Below, piece by piece: positions 1-5,492 of a DNA stretch of 5,492 nt. Origin of the DNA: an uncultured Lachnospiraceae bacterium (GTDB taxonomy: Bacteria > Bacillota > Clostridia > Lachnospirales > Lachnospiraceae); the NCBI GenBank assembly GCA_946413945.1, contig CAMKMR010000136.1:1-5492 (forward strand), written 5' to 3'. The notes beneath the pieces are model-generated. The model saw only the letters and a list, made by a program, of their open reading frames with translations. It searched no databases and was not told the DNA's origin. A program made the translations under genes and the position numbers. How positions within the stretch are numbered: the stretch's first letter is position 1; the number at the start of each line of letters is the position of its first letter.

Positions 1-355
1 CCTTCAGTCCTGCCTGAGTAGCTTTATTATAATATGGTGTAACTATAAGAAGTCCATCAACTCCGCACTTTTCAGCTTCCTGTGAAAGGTAGATCGCTGT
101 TCTTGTATCATTTGAACCTGTACCTGCAACTACTGGAATTCTTCCATTTACCTGCTCTGCAACTACTGCGATAGCTTCAAGATGCTCTTCCTCTGTAAGA
201 GTTGATGCTTCACCTGATGTACCACAAACAACGATACAATCTGTACCATATTCAATGTGATACTCTGTAAGCTTTCTTAACTGCTCATAATCCACCTCAA
301 GATTATCCTTAAATGGTGTAACAAGTGCAACTCCTGATCCCTGAAAAATTGACAT
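1..355 (-). CDS. dapA: 4-hydroxy-tetrahydrodipicolinate synthase DapA, N-terminal part (runs off left edge)
   Basis: DapA condenses pyruvate with aspartate semialdehyde, the first committed step of diaminopimelate and lysine synthesis in the cytoplasm. The visible 118 residues form the first strands of the DapA/NanA-type TIM barrel. They start MSIFQGSGVALVTPF, carry the substrate-loop motif GTSGEASTL at residues 45-53, then VAGTGSNDT at 76-84 and VTPYYNK at 105-111. The Schiff-base lysine (near residue 160 in the family) lies beyond the window. The ATG at 355-353 is chosen because the family N-terminus starts there and a strong GGAGGT site sits 9 bases upstream. A lysine riboswitch in its leader supports DapA over sister aldolases such as NanA. 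Codons look more uniform (ACA, TCA, GTT, CTT, GGA) than in the upstream genes, which fits high expression. No damage is seen in the visible part. Confidence 0.95.
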   Translation of the reverse strand, partial: MSIFQGSGVALVTPFKDNLEVDYEQLRKLTEYHIEYGTDCIVVCGTSGEASTLTEEEHLEAIAVVAEQVNGRIPVVAGTGSNDTRTAIYLSQEAEKCGVDGLLIVTPYYNKATQAGLK

Positions 356-364
356 ATTAAATGT

Positions 365-371
365 ACCTCCT
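365..371 (-). promoter_or_regulatory. Ribosome binding site of dapA
   Basis: The minus strand reads AGGAGGT, a near-perfect anti-16S match, with 9 bases to the ATG at 355. It fixes the dapA start. It lies about 90 bases after the terminator, so it is transcribed only when the riboswitch permits read-through. Nothing else recognisable is seen between the terminator and this site. Confidence 0.9.
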
Positions 372-463
372 ATAAATTTTTGTCTCCATGCCCTATTCGC
401 TGATTTTTTATCTGTATAGCACTGCGTATAAAATCTACAGCTTTTTCACCAGCAATTCAGCAT

Positions 464-495
464 AAAAAAATCGGGTCAGCAGAGCACTAACCCGA
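464..495 (-). terminator. Intrinsic terminator, expression platform of the lysine riboswitch
   Basis: On the minus strand UCGGGUUAG (495-487) pairs with CUGACCCGA (479-471) through a G/C-rich stem with one U-G wobble and a 7-base loop. A run of seven U follows (470-464). This is a textbook Rho-independent terminator placed between the riboswitch aptamer and dapA, with no gene ending just before it. It should therefore act as a conditional attenuator rather than an end-of-operon terminator. Confidence 0.93.
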
Positions 496-537
496 AATAA
501 AATCCATAGAAAAAAAATTTTATCTCACGTAGCACTC
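482..537 (-). promoter_or_regulatory. Antiterminator helix of the lysine riboswitch (predicted)
   Basis: The 3' strand of the aptamer closing helix, GAGUGCUA-CGU-GAGAUA (537-521), can pair with UAUUUC-GGGU-UAGUGCUC (499-482). This gives an 8-pair and a 6-pair helix, including G-U wobbles, around a small internal loop. The partner segment contains the whole 5' arm of the terminator (495-487), so antiterminator and terminator cannot form together. The bases at 526-532 are also needed for the aptamer P1 helix. Lysine-stabilised P1 would therefore release the terminator arm and stop transcription. The pairing was found by eye; no folding energy was calculated. Confidence 0.72.
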
Positions 538-692
538 CACCTTATGGTGACAGTCCTGCAGTTATCCACTACAGACCCAGCAAAAAGACCCGGCCTTTAA
601 GTCTTCTCACTTCGGCAAATCCGCCCTGATACATCCTCAAACTGTCGGCCCGACATAGATGTACTGCCTCTTCTTTGCGCCTCTACATAATT
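521..692 (-). promoter_or_regulatory. Lysine riboswitch aptamer (L box) upstream of dapA
   Basis: This untranslated RNA senses lysine and controls dapA transcription. Conserved L-box blocks appear in the right order on the minus strand: AGAGGCGC at 684-677, AGUA just after it (about 664-661), GCCGAAG at 616-610, GCUGGGUCU at 581-573, GACUGUCACC at 555-546, and GGUGGAGUGCUAC ending near 529. Closing helix P1 pairs AUGUAG (688-683) with CUACGU (532-527). The length of about 170 bases is normal for the class. A terminator follows, giving an OFF switch at high lysine, as known for Bacillus lysC. The assignment rests on these motifs together with the dapA gene downstream. The outer boundaries are approximate. 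Confidence 0.95.
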
Positions 693-699
693 CTTTTTC

Positions 700-728
700 A
701 TACTAACATTCATACATGGATATGTCAA
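700..728 (-). promoter_or_regulatory. Sigma-A type promoter of the lysine riboswitch-dapA transcript
   Basis: A perfect -35 box TTGACA (728-723) is separated by exactly 17 bases from the -10 box TAGTAT (705-700). A TG one base before the -10 adds an extended -10 element. Transcription would begin near 693, right at the start of the riboswitch closing helix, which is where a riboswitch transcript should begin. The promoter lies about 50 bases after the methyltransferase stop codon, with no clear terminator between. dapA thus has its own start but may also receive read-through from the operon upstream. Confidence 0.88.
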
Positions 729-778
729 ACATAATATTTTTCTTGTTACACTAAATAAACAGAAGCAAATAAAAAATC

Positions 779-1576
779 CTATTTTGAAATTTCTCTTTGT
801 CTCATCACTTCATATCCTGTTACGGAAGCCGAAACCGCTGCATTAAGTGATTCCACCTTTCCCTTCATCGGAATCTTGATAAGAGTATCTGCTGTAGCAC
901 TCACTTCATCTGAAAGCCCTCTACCCTCATTTCCAATAAGAAAAGCTGCTGGTTTTGTGAAATCCTCAGCATAAAAATCTTTTCCTGAAAGATGAGTTCC
1001 AAAGACAGTTATTCCCGCTTCCTTTATCCTCTCTATATCTTCCACAAGTTCCTCACTTATTATGATCGGCACTCTAAGCACTCCGCCCATGGTAGACCTT
1101 ACAGTCTTAGGGGCATATGGCGCTGCTGAATCAGCACTTATAAGAACCCCTGAAGCCCCAACAGCCTCTGCTGTTCTTATGATCGTCCCGAGATTTCCCG
1201 GATCCTGGATCCTGTCTAAGATAAAGATAAACGGCTCAGGAACATTTGTAAGTTCCTCCAAAAAATGTTCCTTTAATCTTACTACTGCAAGAACCCCCTG
1301 AGGCGTCTTAGTAGAAGAAATTTTTTCCATAACATTTTTACTCACTTCATAAATAAAGCTGTCATCAATATTATCAATGATATCCTCTATCTCACTATAT
1401 TTACAAAGTGCTTCCTCTGTTACAAATAGTTCCAGCACATCTTCAGCAGGAACCTCCCTTAACATTCTGACCCCCTCAACTACAAAGCACATATCACTTC
1501 TTCTAAGAGCTGATTCTTTCGAAAGTCTTACCACATATTTAATTTTGTCATTTTGTACTGATGTAATTGTCTGCAT
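779..1576 (-). CDS. TrmH/SpoU-family RNA 2'-O-ribose methyltransferase
   Basis: The product should transfer a methyl group from S-adenosylmethionine to the ribose 2'-OH of rRNA or tRNA. Numbering from the ATG at 1576 (265 residues), it has an L30e-like substrate-binding region near the N-terminus (QNDKIK, then VVEGVRML around 32-39). A SPOUT catalytic domain follows: motif 1 DPGNLGTIIRTAEA at 125-138, motif 2 IGNEGRGLSDE at 214-224 and motif 3 IPMKGKVESLNAAVS at 235-249. The catalytic-type N128, R134, E217, S243 and N245 are all present, so it looks active. Motif 3 would form the SAM-binding trefoil knot. An in-frame GTG at 1585 would add three residues and overlap the dnaE stop. I prefer the ATG because AAGGTGAG sits just ahead of it and the GTG has no good site. 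The target nucleotide (for example 23S G2251, as for RlmB, or another site) cannot be told from the sequence. Confidence 0.93.
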   Translation of the reverse strand: MQTITSVQNDKIKYVVRLSKESALRRSDMCFVVEGVRMLREVPAEDVLELFVTEEALCKYSEIEDIIDNIDDSFIYEVSKNVMEKISSTKTPQGVLAVVRLKEHFLEELTNVPEPFIFILDRIQDPGNLGTIIRTAEAVGASGVLISADSAAPYAPKTVRSTMGGVLRVPIIISEELVEDIERIKEAGITVFGTHLSGKDFYAEDFTKPAAFLIGNEGRGLSDEVSATADTLIKIPMKGKVESLNAAVSASVTGYEVMRQREISK

Positions 1577-1580
1577 AAAA

Positions 1581-1588
1581 CTCACCTT
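1581..1588 (-). promoter_or_regulatory. Ribosome binding site of the methyltransferase gene
   Basis: The minus strand reads AAGGTGAG, which matches the GGTGA part of the anti-16S complement and ends 4 bases before the ATG at 1576. It overlaps the dnaE stop codon TGA (1584-1582). It supports the ATG start over the GTG at 1585, which lies inside this site, and it suggests translational coupling to dnaE. Confidence 0.68.
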
Positions 1589-4500
1589 TTTCTAAATATA
1601 ACCCTGTCTTCTCCATATTCAGCTTCAAGTTCTTTTTTCAGACTTTCATCTGCCAGTACCTTATATACTATCTTTACTGCTTTCTTTTCTTCTCTAAGCT
1701 GAACATATACACATGAATAACCTGTATTATCTACAAGAATATTATTTAATTTAGCCTGCTTTTTTCTAAAATCTTCCATGTTGTCAAAGAGTATCCAGAC
1801 TTCAGTATTTTCAGCTTCCACTTCAAGCTTTATCCTTTCAAGAGGGATGATATCCTGAGCAAGGATTTTTCCTCCTTCTTCTGAAATAGACGCTCTTCCC
1901 TTAACAAGAACTGCTGTATTCTTCTGAAGATACTGCCTTACCCTGTTGTAGACTTTTGGAAATACAACCACTTCTATTGTACCATAAAGATCCTCTAAAG
2001 TAACAAAAGCCATGGAATCATTGTTTCTAGTCATCTTCACATTTACCTGATCAATAAGTCCGCCTATAGAATAATTCATATTATCCTCGGCTACTGTTAC
2101 CCCCTGATTTTCCTCATCCGGAATAAAATCTACAGTAGTGATATCTGTTTTTTCTTTTAATATTTCAGTATAAGAATCAAGAGGATGTCCGCTTACATAA
2201 ATGCCAAGGACTATCTTCTCATTTTCAAGTATCTCTTCCATAGGAAATTCCGGAATATCAGGATAGATAAGCTCTGTTTTTTCCTGTATATCCATGCCCA
2301 TAAAATCAAGCAAAGACATCTGCCCTGTAATAAGAGTCTTCTTTTCTTCCGTTACTCTTTCAACTATATCAGGATACACAGTTATCATCTGTTTCCTGTT
2401 TTTCCCAAAAGAATCAAATGCTCCCGCATAAATAAAACTTTCCAAAGTTCTCTTATTTGCTTCCTTATTAGTCATTCTTGCGCAGAAATCTTTAAGATCC
2501 TTAAAGCATCCATTCTTTTCTCTTTCTAAGATAATGGCATCCACTACTGCATCACCTACTGATTTAATGGCTGACATACCATATCTTATGGCATCTCCAT
2601 CCACAGAAAATTCGCTATAACCGGAATTTACATCTGGTGGAAGCAGCTTAATCCCCATCTTTTTAACTGCTTCTATATAGGACGTCATCTTAACAACATT
2701 ATTTCTGACAGATGTAAGAAGAGCAGCCATAAAATCCAGCGGATAGTAACATTTCATATAAGCAGTCTCATAAGCAACTACTGCATAGGCTGCCGCATGA
2801 GACTTGTTAAAAGCATAGCTGGCAAAATCTATCATTTTATCAAAGATCTTATTAGCTATCTCTTCGCTGACTCCGTTTTTAATAGAACCAGGAACTCCCA
2901 TTTCCTCATTTCCATATACGAAATATTCTCTTTCCTTCTGCATAACAGAAGCTTTTTTCTTAGACATGGCACGGCGCACTAAATCTGATCTTCCAAGGGA
3001 ATAACCCGCAAGTTTCATAACGATCTGCATAACCTGTTCCTGATATACGATACAGCCGTAAGTCGGTTTTAAGATACTCTCAAGCTGCATGGTATCGTAT
3101 GTTATCTGATCAGGATTTCTCTGAGCCGCTATATACTGTGGTATAAAGTCCATAGGCCCCGGTCTGTAAAGAGAGATACCAGCTATAACATCTTCCATAT
3201 TTCTTGGAGATAGTTCCTTCATAAAATTTCTCATCCCATTACTTTCAAGCTGAAATACACCCTCTGTCTTTCCTTCAGATATCATATGATATACTTTTTT
3301 ATCATCCTGAGGGATATTTTCAATATCAATATCAATGCCAAGTCTTTTCTTAACATTATTTACTGCATTCTGTATAACTGTAAGAGTTCTTATACCAAGG
3401 AAGTCCATCTTAAGAAGTCCTAATTCCTCGATCGTAGTCATATTATACTGAGTGCAGACTGCGTCATTATTCTTACAAAGAGGCACAAAATTCACTATAG
3501 GTGCGCCACCGATAACAACACCTGCCGCATGCATAGATGTATGTCTTGGCAAGCCCTCTAATTTTTCGGACATATCCACCAGATACTTAACGTCCGCATC
3601 CTCATCATAATATTTCTTAAAGTCCGGACTCTTTGTAAGTGCCAGTTTTATGTTCATGCCCAATTCCATAGGGATTGATTTAGCTACCAGATCGCAGGTC
3701 TTATATGGAATATCCAATGCGCGGCCAACATCACGTATGCAGTTTCTTGCTGCTAAAGTTCCAAATGTTACTATCTGTACAACTTCTTCTTTTCCATATT
3801 TTTCCGTGACATAATCTATAACTTCCTGTCTTCTTTCATCCGCAAAGTCTACGTCTATATCGGGCATAGTTACTCTTTCCGGATTAAGGAATCTTTCAAA
3901 AAGAAGGTCGTATTTAAGCGGATCTATATTGGTTATCTTTAAAGAGTAAGCCACTATACTTCCCGCCGCAGAACCTCGTCCAGGGCCTACTGCTATACCA
4001 ACGCTTCTGGCATAGTTTATGAAATCCCAGACAATGAGGAAATAATCTATAAAGCCCATGCTCTTTATAACAGAGAACTCATAGTCGAGTCTTTCCTTTA
4101 TCTCATCTGTAAGCGGATCATATCTTTCCCTGATGCCCTTATCGCAGAGCATACGAAGATATTCTTCAGCTGTATAGCCACTAGGAACAGGGTATTTAGG
4201 AATCTTATGTTCCCCAAAAACAATATTAACATTACATCTCTCAGCGATCTTGTGAGTATTAGTAAGTGCTTCCTTTGCGTAAGGAAAAAGGGCAGCCATC
4301 TCATCAACCGACTTAAGATAATACTGTCCTCCCTCATATCTCATTCTATCTGTATCCTGAACCTTTTTATTTGTCTGAATACAAAGCAGTATATCGTGTG
4401 CCTCCCAGTCCTCAGCTTTGATATAGTGAGAGTCATTAGTTGCTACCATAGGAATTCCTGTTTCCTCCGAAAGCCTCATAACCCCCTGATTAACAACCTG

Positions 4501-5049
4501 ATCAAGCGAAAGCCCATGATCCTGTATTTCAAGGAAATAATTATCCGCCCCAAAGGTATATCTGTACCAAAGTGCTGTCTTTTTTGCTTCATCGTAAAGT
4601 CCACGTCTTAAATTAACTGCGACTTCCCCTTGAAGGCAGGCAGAAAGGCAGATGATCCCTTCATGATATCTGCTGAGAAGTTCCCTGTCTACACGAGGCT
4701 TATAATAATAGCCTTCTGTAAAAGCATAAGAAACGATCTTTGAAAGGTTTGAATAGCCAAGATCATTCTCTGCTAAAAGTATAAGATGATAATACCTGTC
4801 TTCATCCTGCCCCAATTCCCTGTCAAATCTGGAATTTGGAGCAACATAAACCTCACAGCCAATGATAGGTTTTATACCCTGCTTATTGCATTCTTTATAA
4901 AAATCTATAACACCATACATAACACCATGATCTGTAATGGCAAGGCTGTCAAAACCCATTTCCTTTGCTCTTTCCACAAGTTCAGGAATCTTAGCCGAAC
5001 CATCAAGAAGGCTATATTCTGTATGGACATGTAAATGTGTAAATTCCAC
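1582..5049 (-). CDS. dnaE: DNA polymerase III subunit alpha DnaE (complete, 1155 aa)
   Basis: This is a replicative C-family DNA polymerase, acting at the fork with the beta clamp and clamp loader. The PHP domain fills about residues 3-210 with HLHVHT at 5-10, ITDHG at 38-42, E66, H88, SACLQGE at 136-142 and NDSH at 205-208. The polymerase core has GPGRGS at 355-360 and PDIDVDF at 396-402, with catalytic D397 and D399; the third aspartate is D549 in KMDFLG. Further motifs are VFQLES (598-603), LYRPGPM (627-633) and FNKSHAAAYA (747-756). A helix-hairpin-helix region lies at about 825-880, a likely clamp-binding motif QMSLLDF at 910-916, and an OB fold at about 993-1067. The GTG start (5049-5047) is chosen because family members begin just before HLHVHT and a purine-rich site precedes it. 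Length is that of DnaE, not PolC (about 1400 residues, with an inserted exonuclease). The gene starts 3 bases after the DUF5662-like gene. No frameshift is seen. Confidence 0.98.
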   Translation of the reverse strand: MEFTHLHVHTEYSLLDGSAKIPELVERAKEMGFDSLAITDHGVMYGVIDFYKECNKQGIKPIIGCEVYVAPNSRFDRELGQDEDRYYHLILLAENDLGYSNLSKIVSYAFTEGYYYKPRVDRELLSRYHEGIICLSACLQGEVAVNLRRGLYDEAKKTALWYRYTFGADNYFLEIQDHGLSLDQVVNQGVMRLSEETGIPMVATNDSHYIKAEDWEAHDILLCIQTNKKVQDTDRMRYEGGQYYLKSVDEMAALFPYAKEALTNTHKIAERCNVNIVFGEHKIPKYPVPSGYTAEEYLRMLCDKGIRERYDPLTDEIKERLDYEFSVIKSMGFIDYFLIVWDFINYARSVGIAVGPGRGSAAGSIVAYSLKITNIDPLKYDLLFERFLNPERVTMPDIDVDFADERRQEVIDYVTEKYGKEEVVQIVTFGTLAARNCIRDVGRALDIPYKTCDLVAKSIPMELGMNIKLALTKSPDFKKYYDEDADVKYLVDMSEKLEGLPRHTSMHAAGVVIGGAPIVNFVPLCKNNDAVCTQYNMTTIEELGLLKMDFLGIRTLTVIQNAVNNVKKRLGIDIDIENIPQDDKKVYHMISEGKTEGVFQLESNGMRNFMKELSPRNMEDVIAGISLYRPGPMDFIPQYIAAQRNPDQITYDTMQLESILKPTYGCIVYQEQVMQIVMKLAGYSLGRSDLVRRAMSKKKASVMQKEREYFVYGNEEMGVPGSIKNGVSEEIANKIFDKMIDFASYAFNKSHAAAYAVVAYETAYMKCYYPLDFMAALLTSVRNNVVKMTSYIEAVKKMGIKLLPPDVNSGYSEFSVDGDAIRYGMSAIKSVGDAVVDAIILEREKNGCFKDLKDFCARMTNKEANKRTLESFIYAGAFDSFGKNRKQMITVYPDIVERVTEEKKTLITGQMSLLDFMGMDIQEKTELIYPDIPEFPMEEILENEKIVLGIYVSGHPLDSYTEILKEKTDITTVDFIPDEENQGVTVAEDNMNYSIGGLIDQVNVKMTRNNDSMAFVTLEDLYGTIEVVVFPKVYNRVRQYLQKNTAVLVKGRASISEEGGKILAQDIIPLERIKLEVEAENTEVWILFDNMEDFRKKQAKLNNILVDNTGYSCVYVQLREEKKAVKIVYKVLADESLKKELEAEYGEDRVIFRKR

Positions 5050-5052
5050 CGA

Positions 5053-5492
5053 TTACCCCTTCCTCTTTTTAGCTGCTCTTTTCTTTTCCAGCTTCTTTTC
5101 ATACTTTCTATAGGCCTTCATATAAGCCTTGCAGTAATTAAAGGTATATTCCTCTCCCTTTTCTGCCAGCATGGTAAGTAACATTTCCAGTTTTTTTCTG
5201 ACATAAGGATGGAGCATCACCTTGCTTTTTCCATGGATATAATAATCAAGTGCCGTCCTGTCAGTGTAACTTTCCTTATGATAGATCTTGCTGGCTGCTA
5301 CTCTGTCGCAGAACATTTCAACTATATAATTATCCGGCATTTTCATTCCTGTAACGCCGCCATTCTTAAGGTCATAGTCGATCCAGTATTCCAGATGATG
5401 CTTATTCCTTCCCTTATGATGAAGCCATGAAGAAGTATAGCCTTTCTCTTCTCTTTCAGCTTCATTAGGACTTCTGTTTCCCTGAAAATATT
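5053..5492 (-). CDS. DUF5662-like protein of unknown function, C-terminal part (runs off right edge)
   Basis: I recognise the sequence as resembling the DUF5662 family, whose function is unknown to me. The open frame continues past the internal ATG at 5346 to the window edge, so that ATG is not the start; 145 residues are visible. They include a histidine-rich stretch WLHHKGRNKHHLEYW (22-36), then IDYD, a helical middle (VEMFCDRVAASKIYH), and a strongly basic tail rich in Lys and Arg that ends KKRAAKKRKG. Clustered histidines followed by Glu and Asp could bind a metal, but that is only inference. There is no membrane segment in the visible part. The stop TAA (5055-5053) is 3 bases from the dnaE start, and the last codons double as the dnaE ribosome binding site, so the two genes are probably co-transcribed. 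The start and any upstream motif are outside the window. Confidence 0.82.
   Translation of the reverse strand, partial: YFQGNRSPNEAEREEKGYTSSWLHHKGRNKHHLEYWIDYDLKNGGVTGMKMPDNYIVEMFCDRVAASKIYHKESYTDRTALDYYIHGKSKVMLHPYVRKKLEMLLTMLAEKGEEYTFNYCKAYMKAYRKYEKKLEKKRAAKKRKG
5056..5066 (-). promoter_or_regulatory. Ribosome binding site of dnaE inside the upstream gene
   Basis: The minus strand reads AGAGGAAGGGG, ending 6 bases before the GTG at 5049. It is encoded by the last Lys-Arg-Lys-Gly codons of the upstream gene and runs up to that gene's TAA. It supports the GTG start of dnaE and implies that ribosomes finishing the upstream gene can restart on dnaE. Confidence 0.7.

Noticed and set aside
507..522. 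A/T-rich inverted repeat (gaaaaaaaatttt) as a second terminator
   Set aside because: The stem would be only A-T pairs with no G/C core, so it is too weak. It is better read as the linker between aptamer and expression platform.
540..692. T-box leader or tRNA-like structure in the gap before dapA
   Set aside because: There is no T-box core (TGGNACCGCG type) and no tRNA acceptor/TPsiC pattern. The conserved blocks match the lysine riboswitch instead.
1062..1301. 79-codon open frame on the plus strand
   Set aside because: It is the antisense of the conserved SPOUT motif 1 region of the methyltransferase; conservation on the other strand explains it.
2185..2529. 114-codon open frame on the plus strand
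   Set aside because: It is antisense to the C-terminal third of dnaE, rich in Phe, Ile, Tyr and Lys as expected of an antisense A/T-rich frame, and resembles no family I know.
4207..4611. 134-codon open frame on the plus strand
   Set aside because: It lies wholly antisense to the polymerase core of dnaE, has a low-complexity composition, no ribosome binding site that I can see and no recognisable domain. It is a shadow frame.
5053..5346. A complete 97-residue small gene starting at the ATG at 5346
   Set aside because: The same frame continues open with family-like sequence (histidine-rich WLHHKGRNKHHLEYW) to the window edge, so the ATG is internal and the gene is a larger, truncated one.
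5209..5430. 73-codon open frame on the plus strand near the right edge
   Set aside because: It is antisense to the DUF5662-like gene, with no ribosome binding site or recognisable domain.

Overview
The window reads as ordinary chromosomal DNA of a low-GC Gram-positive bacterium. It most likely comes from a member of the Clostridia, plausibly Lachnospiraceae. The reasons are the A/T-rich codon choice, strong GGAGG-type ribosome binding sites, a transcription-terminating lysine riboswitch ahead of dapA, and a clostridial-looking DnaE with a 1155-residue, PHP-containing architecture. The genus cannot be fixed from the sequence alone.

Every gene is on the minus strand, so transcription runs from high to low coordinates. 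At the right edge (5492 to 5053) is the C-terminal part of a DUF5662-like protein of unknown function. Three bases later dnaE begins (5049 to 1582), encoding the complete replicative DNA polymerase III alpha subunit. It is followed with overlap or near-overlap by a TrmH/SpoU-family rRNA or tRNA 2'-O-ribose methyltransferase (1576 to 779). These three genes are packed like one operon, and ribosome binding sites lie inside the preceding coding sequences. The operon's promoter is outside the window.

The 423-base gap from 778 to 356 is a complete regulatory leader. It holds a near-consensus sigma-A promoter (728 to 700), a lysine riboswitch aptamer (about 692 to 521), a mutually exclusive antiterminator, an intrinsic terminator (495 to 464) and a strong ribosome binding site (371 to 365). 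The leader controls dapA, the first enzyme committed to lysine and diaminopimelate synthesis; only its first 118 codons are in the window. Lysine binding should favour the terminator and shut dapA off.

No mobile element, CRISPR array, tRNA, rRNA or defence system is visible. I found no convincing undescribed system. The points most worth following up are the readable antiterminator/terminator switch, the apparently intact metal site in the DnaE PHP domain, the absence of pfkA between dnaE and the methyltransferase, and the uncharacterised DUF5662-like gene joined to dnaE.
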